Source: Flavobacterium piscisymbiosum
Lineage (GTDB): Bacteria > Bacteroidota > Bacteroidia > Flavobacteriales > Flavobacteriaceae
Length of the DNA stretch: 64,000 nucleotides
Direction: 5' to 3'
Assembly: GCF_020905295.1 (NCBI RefSeq)
Contig: NZ_JAJJMM010000001.1
Span: 5,518,001 to 5,582,000, forward strand
The position numbers and the translations under genes are program-made. Of this stretch, positions 1-8,452 are shown piece after piece (position 1 is the first letter of the stretch; each line of letters begins with the position of its first letter). The notes under the pieces were generated by a model. That model had not been told where the DNA came from. It did not search any database and was given only the letters and a program-made list of their open reading frames with translations.

Positions 1-574
1 CTCCACAGCATAAACCATTCGCTTTCGAACGTTTCATTTCGACCAGTTCCACATCAAGTTTTTCGATTAAATCCCTTGGTGCTTCATAAACTTTATTGGC
101 TCTTCCTAAATAACAAGGATCGTGAAAAGTGATTTTTTTCCCCTTAAACTGACCTCCTTCAACAGTTAATCTTCCGTCATCCATTAACGACTTTAAAAAC
201 TCCGTATGATGCACTACATCGTATTGACCACCTAATTCAGGGTATTCATTTTTTAAAGTATTAAAACAATGCGGACAAGCCGTAACAATCTTTTTAGCCT
301 CATAAGCATTTAGAACCTCGATATTCATCATGGCCTGCATCTGAAACAAAAATTCATTTCCGGCACGTTTTGCCGGATCTCCGGTACAACTCTCTTCTGT
401 ACCCAGAACAGCAAAAGAAACATTAGTACGATTTAAGATTCGTACAAATGCCTTTGTAATTTTTTTTGCTCTATCATCAAAACTTCCCGCACAACCTACC
501 CAAAACAAAACTTCTGGTTGTTTTCCTTCGGCCAGCATTTCTGCCATTGTTGGTACTACTAAACTTTCTGACAT
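1..574 (-). CDS. CCG-domain (Fe-S)-binding oxidoreductase subunit, partial at window edge
   Basis: The minus-strand frame opens at ATG 572-574 and runs off the left edge of the window. Its translation shows the cysteine-rich CCG signatures of the HdrB/GlpC/LutA type: VGCAGSFDD near residue 26, ACPHCFNT, HDPCYLGR, and a CCG triplet exactly at the edge. In this family each CCG domain ligates a cluster or disulfide and takes part in electron transfer from a partner Fe-S protein. The next upstream gene on the same strand (711-2048) encodes a membrane protein with two 4Fe-4S sites, so the two probably form an HdrED-like membrane redox complex. The electron donor and acceptor cannot be read from the sequence. 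The C-terminal end lies outside the window. Confidence 0.85.
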   Translation of the reverse strand, partial: MSESLVVPTMAEMLAEGKQPEVLFWVGCAGSFDDRAKKITKAFVRILNRTNVSFAVLGTEESCTGDPAKRAGNEFLFQMQAMMNIEVLNAYEAKKIVTACPHCFNTLKNEYPELGGQYDVVHHTEFLKSLMDDGRLTVEGGQFKGKKITFHDPCYLGRANKVYEAPRDLIEKLDVELVEMKRSKANGLCCG

Positions 575-584
575 CTTCTTATTT

Positions 585-703
585 GTTTAATCGGCTAATC
601 GTTAATTTGGTTAATCGTTGTAAAACGAATATTCAAACTTCACTAAAACCGAAAAATTATTTTATTCTATCAATTAAACGAATTAACGATTAACCGATTA
701 AAC
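585..703. repeat. 23-bp inverted repeat in an intergenic gap
   Basis: The arms at 585-607 and 681-703 are reverse complements over 23 bases with one mismatch, built on the unit TTAATCGGYTAATCG. The loop of about 73 bases is AT-rich and non-coding. It lies between two co-directional Fe-S genes and resembles the dispersed palindromic elements scattered through Flavobacterium genomes. It could form a hairpin in the mRNA and modulate downstream expression, but it has no clear U-tract. Confidence 0.7.
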
Positions 704-710
704 TACAATT

Positions 711-2048
711 TTAATTCTCGTTTTTCCAATTCAATCTGTCTTGTTGATTGTATTGCCAAGGCGCACCATTGTTTTCAATATTAGTCATCATCGCATTCAA
801 TGACATTGGCGCAGCACTTTGCTCCATTACCAAATAACGACGCATATCCATAATAATAGACAACGGACTAATATTTACCGGACATTCCTCTACACAAGCA
901 TTACATGAGGTACACGCCCATAATTCTTCAGGAGTAATATAATCGTTTAATAATGTTTTATTATCCGGAACAAAAACACCTTTATTGGCATCAATATTTT
1001 TTCCTACTTCCTGCAAACGGTCTCTTGTGTCCATCATAATTTTACGAGGAGATAATTTTTTACCTGTTTGATTCGCCGGACAAGCTGATGTACAACGACC
1101 ACATTCTGTACAAGTATATGCGTTTAATAACTGAACCCAATTTAAATCCTGAACATCACTTGCTCCAAATTTACTTGGTGCAGCATTTTCATCTACCGGA
1201 GCAGCCGCAAACGGATCTGCGTTTGGATCCATCATTAATTTTACTTCTTTGGTAACTGATGCCAAATTATCAAACTGACCTTGTGGTTTCAGGTTTGCAA
1301 AATAAGTGTTTGGAAAAGCTAAAAGAATATGTAAATGTTTTGAGAAGTATAGATAGTTCATAAAAACCAAAATACCTGCGATATGCAACCACCAAAAAAC
1401 TTCAAACAACAATCCAACCAATTCGTTTGAAACTCCGTTAAACATTGGCGCAATAAACTGACTTATTGGAAAACTTCCTGCTTTATGAAAATGCGAAAAT
1501 CCTCCCGGAACATTTTGCAAATGCAAATCAGAAGCATTCATTAATAAAAATAAAATCATCAAAACAGTCTCGAAATACAAAATGTAATTGGCATCACTTT
1601 TTGGAAAACCATTTAAATCCGGATTTAGAAAACGTTTTAATTTAATTATATTTCTTCTGATCCAGAATACAATAACTGCAACCAGAACCAAAAATGCCAA
1701 TATCTCAAACGCAGCAATAAGAACATCATAAACCACACCTAAATAAGGTGCAAAAACTCTATGTGTCCCAAATAAACCATCAATGATGATTTCGAGCAAC
1801 TCGATATTAATAATAACGAAACCTACATAAACAACAATATGCAATACTCCGGCAACAGGTCGTTTCACCATTTTTGACTGCCCTAAAGCAATCATCGCCA
1901 TATTTGCCCAACGTGCCTTTGGATTATCTTTACGATCTACATCAACTCCTAAGTTAATGTTTCGGATAATCTTTTTTACACTTGAAGCAAAAAAGCCAAA
2001 ACCAGCTATTAAAAGTATAGCAAATAAAATATTGTCTAAATATCCCAT
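711..2048 (-). CDS. Membrane-bound 4Fe-4S dicluster protein (heterodisulfide reductase-like, electron transfer)
   Basis: This 445-residue protein has about five or six hydrophobic segments in its first 250 residues, resembling a NarI/HdrE-type membrane anchor. A soluble C-terminal half carries two classical cluster sites, CTECGRCTSACP near residue 310 and CTSCNACVEECP near residue 385. The architecture fits a quinone-linked Fe-S subunit that passes electrons to the CCG-domain protein encoded just downstream. The start lies six bases after the stop of the MCE gene, so the genes are almost certainly co-transcribed. The physiological substrate is unknown. A role in respiratory electron flow is inferred from family resemblance. 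Confidence 0.85.
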   Translation of the reverse strand: MGYLDNILFAILLIAGFGFFASSVKKIIRNINLGVDVDRKDNPKARWANMAMIALGQSKMVKRPVAGVLHIVVYVGFVIINIELLEIIIDGLFGTHRVFAPYLGVVYDVLIAAFEILAFLVLVAVIVFWIRRNIIKLKRFLNPDLNGFPKSDANYILYFETVLMILFLLMNASDLHLQNVPGGFSHFHKAGSFPISQFIAPMFNGVSNELVGLLFEVFWWLHIAGILVFMNYLYFSKHLHILLAFPNTYFANLKPQGQFDNLASVTKEVKLMMDPNADPFAAAPVDENAAPSKFGASDVQDLNWVQLLNAYTCTECGRCTSACPANQTGKKLSPRKIMMDTRDRLQEVGKNIDANKGVFVPDNKTLLNDYITPEELWACTSCNACVEECPVNISPLSIIMDMRRYLVMEQSAAPMSLNAMMTNIENNGAPWQYNQQDRLNWKNEN

Positions 2049-2054
2049 TCCTTA

Positions 2055-3020
2055 TTATTTTTTATCGGTTGAATTTGCATCTTCTGCAGGAGCTACGTAA
2101 GGCTTATTTTTCTTTCCAAAAAGAGAAACATTTACATAACGAGTTGGGTACAAACGAACATCCTGCAATAACAATTCTAACTCTTTTGAAGTTTTAGACA
2201 AGTTGTTATACAAAGCATCATCATTCAATAATTTACCTGCTGTACCTTTTCCTGAGTTTAAGTTACTCATAATACCATCTACTTTAGCCAAAGTCTGGTT
2301 TAGGTTTCTAACTGTTTTTCCTAAATCAGCTTTATTTAAAGAATCAGATATCTTATTGAAGTTGTTCGACATTTTATTAAAGTTTGTCACCACTCCATTA
2401 ATCTGACCTTTGTTAGTATCTAAAATAGTATTCAAAGTTCCTGAAGCTTTATGAAATTGCTCCATTGTCTGACTTAATTCTGCCAATGATTTTTTTAGAT
2501 CTTCCTGCCCTTTTTTATCCAATACATTATTTAACCCGGAAACCAGAGTATTAATATTAAGAAGCATTAAATCTAATTTTTGCTGAATTGGTTCGATTTT
2601 ACCTCCCAGAGATTCTGTTAAACCTAATTCTACTGTAGATGAAAGCGTTTGCCCTTCTTCAGCAGGATCTTTATCAGCCAGATTAGGTAAAATCTTAATT
2701 TGTTTTCCACCAATTAAACTTGGAGAATACAAAGCAGCTCTACTTGTTTTTGAGATTGGAAAATCTGTTTTTAACTGAAGTTCAACCAGCAATTTGCCAG
2801 TTACTTCGTTTATTGTAATTTTACTTACTTTACCAATTGAAAGTCCATTTATGGTAACGGGTGCTGATGGTGACAAATCCTCAACATTATTATACTCTAC
2901 ATATAATGTTTTGTAATTTGTAAAAAGGTCTTTACCTTTTAAAAAGCTGTAGCCCCAGATAAATAATAAAATTGACGCGATGACTAAAATAGCCGTTTTA
3001 ATTTCTCTTGTTAGTTTCAA
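2055..3020 (-). CDS. MlaD/MCE-family phospholipid transport protein
   Basis: The 321-residue product has one N-terminal membrane anchor (about residues 8-24, ending SFLKGKDLF). A single MCE domain follows (roughly 38-115), with the characteristic run VEYNNVEDLSPSAPVTINGL. The remainder is a long helical region rich in N, L and K heptads (about 140-290) that can form the hydrophobic tunnel seen in MCE hexamers. MCE proteins move phospholipids between inner and outer membranes with an ABC partner; no ATPase or permease gene is adjacent here. The neighbouring amidase and LptD-like genes reinforce an envelope role. On the minus strand a TAATTTTG element at 3038-3045 could add a local promoter, but no matching -33 box was found. 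Confidence 0.88.
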   Translation of the reverse strand: MKLTREIKTAILVIASILLFIWGYSFLKGKDLFTNYKTLYVEYNNVEDLSPSAPVTINGLSIGKVSKITINEVTGKLLVELQLKTDFPISKTSRAALYSPSLIGGKQIKILPNLADKDPAEEGQTLSSTVELGLTESLGGKIEPIQQKLDLMLLNINTLVSGLNNVLDKKGQEDLKKSLAELSQTMEQFHKASGTLNTILDTNKGQINGVVTNFNKMSNNFNKISDSLNKADLGKTVRNLNQTLAKVDGIMSNLNSGKGTAGKLLNDDALYNNLSKTSKELELLLQDVRLYPTRYVNVSLFGKKNKPYVAPAEDANSTDKK

Positions 3021-3070
3021 AATTCTTAGTGTTTGTACAAAATTAGTATAAATATTCGAACTAGAGGCTA

Positions 3071-4195
3071 TTATTTAATAGCGTCTTGAATACTGATCTT
3101 TTCTCCGTCTTTAGTTGCAACTAAAAAAGAAGCCCCATATCCTTTATCCTTAGCTTCTTCTAAATATTTTTTTGCAGCTGTATAATCTGAAGTTTCCTGG
3201 TAAAAATATTTATAAATATTATTTTCGTATATCATTGTTACATTTTTTAGTCCTTTAAAATTTTTAGGTTCTAAAGGTGTTTTTTTAATGCTTGCAATAA
3301 GCTGTACTTTAAAGAATGTTCCTTTTGGAGTATTCTTAGCAGCCACAGGAGCTTCAACCACCTTTGCTTTTACCGGAGTAGTATCTCTTACTGGTCGCGC
3401 ATCGTTTGATTCATTAGACCCGGAACCAAAATATTCTCTTTTATAACTCAAAATTGCTTCGGCAATAGCTTTTGCAATGTCGTTTTGCCCTTCTTCAGAA
3501 TTTAAAATATTTCCTTCAGTAGGATTAGAGATAAATCCGGTTTCTACTAAAACCCTTGGCATATACGCTTTATGAAGTACCATAAATGGTGCCTGCTTTA
3601 CTCCTCCCTGTCTTAGTTTTTTTCCCAGTTTTTCAAAATTATCTTCAATTTTACTGGCCAGTGAAATACTATTGTCCTGATATTCTTCCTGCATTAAAGT
3701 CAATCCAATCATAGATTCCGGAGAATTGGGATCATAACCTTCGTATTTACGTTTATAATCTTTCTCTAAGGTAATAACCGAGTTCTCTTTTTTCGCAGCC
3801 TCAAGATTCGATGCCAGTTTACTTAAACCCATTACATATGTTTCTGTTCCGTCTGCAGCCGTATTTTTATTGGCATTACAGTGAATTGAGACAAAAATAT
3901 TCGAATTTGCTCTGTTTGCAATATTGGCTCTTTCGACCAAATCGATAAAAACATCTGTTTTACGAGTATAAATCACATTAACATTGGGCGTGCTTTCTAA
4001 AATTTTACCAACTTTTAAAACAATAGCCAAAGCAATATTTTTTTCAATCCGTCCGCTATAAACAGCTCCAAAGTCATGATCTCCATGTCCAGCATCAAGT
4101 GTTACCTTAAAAACATTTGACTGGCTGTATGCACAAAAAGACAATATCGTTAGAAAAAAAGTAAATATTACTTTAATTTTGTTAAATCTGTTCAT
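3071..4195 (-). CDS. N-acetylmuramoyl-L-alanine amidase (AmiC-type, Amidase_3)
   Basis: This periplasmic zinc hydrolase cleaves the bond between MurNAc and the stem peptide. The start is placed at ATG 4193-4195, followed by a clean signal peptide (MNRFNKIKVIFTFFLTILSF). A TTG-initiated frame 22 codons longer would precede the signal peptide. The motifs fit Amidase_3: LDAGHGDHDFGA with the first Zn histidine, a downstream glutamate after KNIALAI, SIHCNAN with the second histidine, and VETGFISNP near the catalytic glutamate. After a linker rich in V, A and K, the C-terminal 70 residues resemble a SPOR-like peptidoglycan-binding tail (YKYFYQETSDYTAAKKYL). It is divergent from the LptD-like gene and heads the run leading to mlaD. 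Confidence 0.93.
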   Translation of the reverse strand: MNRFNKIKVIFTFFLTILSFCAYSQSNVFKVTLDAGHGDHDFGAVYSGRIEKNIALAIVLKVGKILESTPNVNVIYTRKTDVFIDLVERANIANRANSNIFVSIHCNANKNTAADGTETYVMGLSKLASNLEAAKKENSVITLEKDYKRKYEGYDPNSPESMIGLTLMQEEYQDNSISLASKIEDNFEKLGKKLRQGGVKQAPFMVLHKAYMPRVLVETGFISNPTEGNILNSEEGQNDIAKAIAEAILSYKREYFGSGSNESNDARPVRDTTPVKAKVVEAPVAAKNTPKGTFFKVQLIASIKKTPLEPKNFKGLKNVTMIYENNIYKYFYQETSDYTAAKKYLEEAKDKGYGASFLVATKDGEKISIQDAIK

Positions 4196-4272
4196 AAATC
4201 TAAAAGTTAATTTTAATAAAACGTAACTGCTATAATTTTTACAATTGATTATTTTTGACAAAAAATTATATG

Positions 4273-4280
4273 TAAGTTTG
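4273..4280 (+). promoter_or_regulatory. Bacteroidota -7 promoter element (TAAGTTTG) upstream of the LptD-like gene
   Basis: TAAGTTTG matches the TAnnTTTG consensus used by the main sigma factor of Bacteroidota. A TTTG lies upstream at 4254-4257, giving a 15-base spacer, slightly shorter than usual. A transcript starting near 4287 would lack the ATG at 4245 but include the TTG at 4329, which supports the shorter start for the downstream gene. Confidence 0.45.
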
Positions 4281-4328
4281 ACATGTCAAAAAACAAGCCA
4301 TAATTTTACAAAAATAGCATTTAAACCT

Positions 4329-7001
4329 TTGCATACAAACTTATTTAATATCGTTTTATTATCATTTTTCCTAACATTAGGATGTGGTAATTTATATTCG
4401 CAAGAGATAAAAAACAAAAAAAAGCCGTTACCAACTGTAAAACAAACAGATAAACCCAAAACTGTTGTTCCAGATCTAACACCGGCTCCAATTGCTGATA
4501 CCATAAAGTTAGACACAGTTAAAACTAAAAAGAGCGCTTTAGATGCCGTTACTAAGTATAAAGCCAAAGATTATGCTAAGTACGACAGGAAAAACAAAAC
4601 GCTTACTTTATATAATGAAGCTGAATTATATTATAAAGATGTCGAGCTAAAGTCGGGTATTATTGTTTTAAATCTCGAAAAAGATGAAGTTTATGCTGGT
4701 AGAATACGAGATTCTGCCGGTGTTTTGATACAATATCCCAATTTTAAACAAGGACCAAGCGAAGTTCAGCCTGATTCTATCCGATTTAATTTTAAAACAA
4801 AAAAAGCTTTAATCTATAATTCAAGAACTGAACAGGGAGAATTTAAAATCAAAGCGGCAATTACCAAAAAAGAAAACGATTCGGTTTACTTTTTAAAAGG
4901 AGCCCGTTTTACCACTGCAAAAGACATTGACGATCCTGAATACTATTTCAGAACCAACAAAGTAAAGTTCGTTCCCAATAAAAAGGTTGTTGTAGGTACC
5001 ACTCAAATGGTAATTGCAGACGTACCTACTCCACTAGTATTGCCTTTTGCTTTTTTCCCAATGACCAAAGAGAGAAGTGTTTCCGGTATTATCGTACCAA
5101 GTTATAATGACTCGAATACAAGAGGTTTCTCATTGCAAAATATGGGTTATTATTTTGCTTTAAGCGATAATTACGACTTAACAGTTCTGGGAGATTATTA
5201 TACCAATGGTAGTTATGCCATGCGTTTTGAGTCGGCATACGCAACAAGATACAAGTATAGAGGAAATATTAATATTCGTTTTGAGAACCTGATTAACAGT
5301 GAACGAGGCTATCCTGACTATAGTAAAGAAAATATTTACAACATTCAGTGGTCTCATTCAAAAGACTCAAAATCGAATCCAAATTCTAGTTTTTCTGCTT
5401 CTGTGAATATGGGTAGTAGTAAATATTTTAAGCGATCGATTAACCAGGCCAACGTAGGTTCGAATTTAAATAATACTTTAAATTCATCGATTTCTTACAA
5501 CAGAACCTTCAATACAATTCCACAAGCACGTTTTTCATTAACAGCAACACATTCGCAAAATACGCAAACAGAGCAAATTCAGATGACATTGCCAACATTG
5601 CAAGCCAGTGTCGATCGTGTATATCCGTTTGTTGGAAAAGACGGGGTTAAAAAAGGTTTCATCAAAAACATCAACTTACAATATAATCTAAGCGGTAAAA
5701 ACAACATTACCACTACAGATTCATTGTTCTTTAAACCACAAATGTTTAGAGATGCACAAATAGGAATGCAACATAGTATCCCGATTAGTACCAACTTTAA
5801 AATATTTAAATATTTTAGCGCAGGAGCTTCTACTAATTATCAGGAAACATGGGTAACAAAAACTATTGATAAAAATTACGATCCGGATAAAGGTCAGGTT
5901 GTAAACACAACTGTTAATGGTTTTGACGCTTTTAGAACGTATAATTTCAGTACGAATTTAGGAACTACGATTTACGGTACATTTAATTTTGGAAGCGATA
6001 AAAGAATTCAATCCATTCGTCACGTAATGCGTCCAACTGTTACTTATTCGTATACTCCAAGTTTTGATCAGTATTATAATAATTATACTGTTGATGCTAC
6101 CGGAAGAATTTCGAATTATTCAAGATTTGATGGTGGTATTTTTGGAGCACCCGGCAAGAGCAATTCTAATATTGTATCTTTTGCTTTAAGCAATACTTTT
6201 GAAGCAAAAGTAAGAGACAGAGACAGCACAAAAACAGAACCTAAGAAAATTATGCTGCTAAACAATTTAAACTTTAGCACGAGTTATAATTTTAATGCGG
6301 ATGGAAAAGAAAGTTTAGCGTGGCAACCTGTTCTTGTAAGCGGTGGAACACAACTTTTTGACAATAAAATGAATGTGAATTTTGGTGCGACTTTAGATCC
6401 GTATGCGATTGACAATGGCGGAGCCAGAATTAACACTTATAATATTGATAATGGCGGGAGTTTATTTAGAATGACCAGTGCCAACGTAACTTTAAACTAT
6501 TCGTTTTCTAATAAGGGAACCGGAAAGGAAAAAGACAATACACAAAGCGAACGGAACGGGGGTCGTAAAGATGATTTATTCGGTACAAATACCGACTTGA
6601 ATGACAGCCGAAACAGCCAGTTTGCCAATGAAAAAGATGACGGAGAAGATGTAATAACTGAATTCTTTAAAGCAAAAATACCATGGGATATGACAATGGC
6701 TTATTCATTGACCTATTCAAATGTAAATCGCGAAAATAAGATTACAGGAAACTCTATTATGGTATCTGCCAATATGGATATTACTCCAAAATGGAAAGGC
6801 GGAGTTTCGACCGGTTATGATTTTGTACAAAAAGGCGTTACTTTTACGCAATTCCGTTTTGAAAGGGATTTATTAAGCTGGAGAATGGCATTTAACTGGA
6901 GTCCACTGGGCGTAAACTCAAACTGGAACTTCTTTATCGGAATCAAATCCGGAATGCTTAGTGACATTAAATGGAACAAACGAAGCACTTCTAACCGATA
7001 G
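4329..7001 (+). CDS. LptD/OstA-like outer-membrane LPS assembly protein
   Basis: This large outer-membrane beta-barrel is of the LptD type, which inserts lipopolysaccharide into the outer leaflet. From the TTG at 4329 the protein begins with a signal peptide (LHTNLFNIVLLSFFL...) ending near NLYSQ. The open frame extends upstream to 4245, but those 28 extra residues precede the signal peptide and the -7 element. An OstA/jelly-roll-like region covers about residues 75-230 (KYDRKNKTLTLYNEAELYY). A long barrel follows, dense in alternating aromatic strands, including PTVTYSYTPSFDQYY, and it ends LGVNSNWNFFIGIKSG. The length of about 890 residues is typical for Bacteroidota homologues. Its divergence from the amidase and MCE genes places it in an envelope-biogenesis neighbourhood. 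Confidence 0.85.
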   Translation: MHTNLFNIVLLSFFLTLGCGNLYSQEIKNKKKPLPTVKQTDKPKTVVPDLTPAPIADTIKLDTVKTKKSALDAVTKYKAKDYAKYDRKNKTLTLYNEAELYYKDVELKSGIIVLNLEKDEVYAGRIRDSAGVLIQYPNFKQGPSEVQPDSIRFNFKTKKALIYNSRTEQGEFKIKAAITKKENDSVYFLKGARFTTAKDIDDPEYYFRTNKVKFVPNKKVVVGTTQMVIADVPTPLVLPFAFFPMTKERSVSGIIVPSYNDSNTRGFSLQNMGYYFALSDNYDLTVLGDYYTNGSYAMRFESAYATRYKYRGNINIRFENLINSERGYPDYSKENIYNIQWSHSKDSKSNPNSSFSASVNMGSSKYFKRSINQANVGSNLNNTLNSSISYNRTFNTIPQARFSLTATHSQNTQTEQIQMTLPTLQASVDRVYPFVGKDGVKKGFIKNINLQYNLSGKNNITTTDSLFFKPQMFRDAQIGMQHSIPISTNFKIFKYFSAGASTNYQETWVTKTIDKNYDPDKGQVVNTTVNGFDAFRTYNFSTNLGTTIYGTFNFGSDKRIQSIRHVMRPTVTYSYTPSFDQYYNNYTVDATGRISNYSRFDGGIFGAPGKSNSNIVSFALSNTFEAKVRDRDSTKTEPKKIMLLNNLNFSTSYNFNADGKESLAWQPVLVSGGTQLFDNKMNVNFGATLDPYAIDNGGARINTYNIDNGGSLFRMTSANVTLNYSFSNKGTGKEKDNTQSERNGGRKDDLFGTNTDLNDSRNSQFANEKDDGEDVITEFFKAKIPWDMTMAYSLTYSNVNRENKITGNSIMVSANMDITPKWKGGVSTGYDFVQKGVTFTQFRFERDLLSWRMAFNWSPLGVNSNWNFFIGIKSGMLSDIKWNKRSTSNR

Positions 7002-7122
7002 ACAATCATTAATTTAAAGTAACCTTTTTAGATTTATGAAACAGGATTTAAAGATTTAATCTTAATTTCATGATCTCTAATTATATTATAATTCTCCAAT
7101 TTAGTATTTAAAAACTATTATC

Positions 7123-7503
7123 ATGAAAAAAATCATCTTTACAGACAAAGCACCGGCTCCAATTGGCCCTTACAATCAGGCTGTATTATCAGGAAATACA
7201 CTTTATGCCTCTGGACAGATTGCCATAAATCCAGCTTCAGGAGAACTTGTTATCGAAAATATAAATGATGAAACAACACAAGTAATGAAAAATATTGCTG
7301 CCATTCTTGAGGCTGCAAACATGACTTTTGAAAACGTAGTTAAAGCCACAATTTTCATTATGGATATGAATAATTTTGCCGCTATAAACGCTATTTACGG
7401 GTCTTATTTTAATGAGAAAACAGCACCTGCACGTGAAACAGTTCAGGTAGCATGCTTGCCAAAAAATGTAAACGTTGAGATTTCTATAATTGCTGTACAA
7501 TAG
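7123..7503 (+). CDS. ridA: RidA/YjgF family reactive intermediate (enamine/imine) deaminase
   Basis: The 126-residue protein matches the Rid family over its whole length: APAPIGPYNQAV at the N-terminus, SGQIAINPASGELV, and the conserved arginine in TAPARETVQVACLP followed by VEISIIAVQ. RidA hydrolyses 2-aminoacrylate and related imines released by PLP enzymes and works as a cytoplasmic trimer. The gene stands alone on the plus strand. Its last 20 bases overlap the 3' end of the converging methylglyoxal synthase paralogue. No obvious hairpin terminator follows. Confidence 0.95.
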   Translation: MKKIIFTDKAPAPIGPYNQAVLSGNTLYASGQIAINPASGELVIENINDETTQVMKNIAAILEAANMTFENVVKATIFIMDMNNFAAINAIYGSYFNEKTAPARETVQVACLPKNVNVEISIIAVQ

Positions 7504-7870
7504 CATTTAAAAATAATTGTGCCGTTGCCTCATTGATTGCCAACGGCACATTATGAACATCACATATCCTGACCAGCATCTTAATATCTACTTCATGCGC
7601 ATTGGTCACTAAAGGATCCGTAAACATAAAGACTACGTTAATTTTACCATCGGCTACTTTGGCTGCAATCTGAGCGTCTCCTCCCATTAAGCACGGCAAC
7701 ATCTTTTTTACTTTAAATCCTGATTTCTCAGCATTTCTACCCAATATTCCTGTTGCAATAAGTTTTACTTTATCATGTTGAAGCACAATTCCGTTTTTAA
7801 TTAAAAACTGAATCATATCTGCCTTTTTATTATCATGAGCAATTATTGCAATTACAGTTTGTTTTTTCAT
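7484..7870 (-). CDS. Methylglyoxal synthase paralogue with altered phosphate-binding loop
   Basis: This 128-residue protein is clearly homologous to MgsA and to the neighbouring 8065-8442 gene (shared AHD..KADM.QFL, MGGDAQIAA, DPL, AHEVDI.ML.R.CDVHNVPLA). The acid/base residues are kept: D65 of GGD, D85, H92, D95 and H12. The phosphate-binding residues are not. The TGTTG loop is TGILG here (residues 40-44), and the SGPMGGD segment reads PCLMGGD (P59, C60). In E. coli MgsA the equivalent threonines and serine contact the phosphate of dihydroxyacetone phosphate, so this copy may bind another ligand or be inactive. It is separated from the canonical copy by a terminator at 8010-8038, and so is probably transcribed on its own. 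Confidence 0.85.
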   Translation of the reverse strand: MKKQTVIAIIAHDNKKADMIQFLIKNGIVLQHDKVKLIATGILGRNAEKSGFKVKKMLPCLMGGDAQIAAKVADGKINVVFMFTDPLVTNAHEVDIKMLVRICDVHNVPLAINEATAQLFLNAIVQQL

Positions 7871-8009
7871 GATTTAGTAATAAATATAAATCAAATTTAC
7901 ATTAAAAACAGCTGTAAAAGTATTACAAATCACTTGGAAATCAAATATTTAAGAATCCAACAATAAACAGTATCAATTATATTATTATAATGAATTTTAT
8001 AGGCAATAA

Positions 8010-8038
8010 AAAACCGTTTCAGTAAATGAAACGGTTTT
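8010..8038 (-). terminator. Rho-independent terminator after mgsA
   Basis: A perfect 12-bp stem (8010-8021 with 8027-8038, core ACCGTTTCA) has a 5-base loop, followed on the minus strand by a U-rich run. It sits about 25 bases beyond the mgsA stop and ends the minus-strand nagK-mgsA unit. Confidence 0.85.
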
Positions 8039-8064
8039 GAATATATATTTAATGATATAAAATT

Positions 8065-8442
8065 CTATAATTGCAATGCAACAGCATTTAGTAACAATTG
8101 AGCAGAAGCTTCATTGGTTGCTAAAGGTACATTATGTACATCACAAACACGAATAAGCATATTAATATCGACTTCATGAGCGTGGCTCGCTAAAGGATCT
8201 TTAAAAAAGAAAACCATTTGCGTTTTACCTTCGGCTACACGCGCTGCAATTTGCGCATCGCCTCCCATTGGCCCTGAAAGCATTCTTTTTACCTTAAAAC
8301 CAGCATTTACAGCCTTACTTCCGGTAGTTCCTGTAGCGATCAGCTTAATATTTTCTTTAAGAAGAAGTGTTTTGTTTTTGTTTAAAAACTGAACCATATC
8401 TGCCTTCTTTCCATCGTGAGCTATAATAGCAATTTCTATCAT
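8065..8442 (-). CDS. mgsA: Methylglyoxal synthase
   Basis: MgsA converts dihydroxyacetone phosphate to methylglyoxal and phosphate, a bypass that relieves phosphate limitation in glycolysis. The 125-residue protein keeps every key element. H9 and D10 are in IIAHDGKK, the phosphate loop is TGTTG (37-41), and SGPMGGD contains the catalytic Asp62. D82 lies in KDPL, and H89 and D92 in HAHEVDI. The gene starts 10 bases after the N-acetylglucosamine kinase-like gene stops, so they share a transcript. The neighbouring gap and pfkA genes act on either side of the triose-phosphate pool, which is biochemically coherent. A diverged second copy lies immediately downstream. Confidence 0.93.
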   Translation of the reverse strand: MIEIAIIAHDGKKADMVQFLNKNKTLLLKENIKLIATGTTGSKAVNAGFKVKRMLSGPMGGDAQIAARVAEGKTQMVFFFKDPLASHAHEVDINMLIRVCDVHNVPLATNEASAQLLLNAVALQL

Positions 8443-8452
8443 TTATTTTTAT

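Noticed and set aside
466..693. Plus-strand 75-codon frame near the left end
   Set aside because: It overlaps the CCG-domain gene and runs through both arms of the inverted repeat, so coding is unlikely.
4286..4567. Minus-strand 93-codon frame opposite the LptD-like start
   Set aside because: It overlaps the signal peptide and N-terminus of a well-supported gene and has no recognisable feature.
7519..7549. Possible terminator hairpin (GTGCCGTTG with CAACGGCAC) after ridA
   Set aside because: It lies within the coding sequence of the MgsA paralogue and has a 13-base loop and no U-tract; it is probably a coding coincidence.
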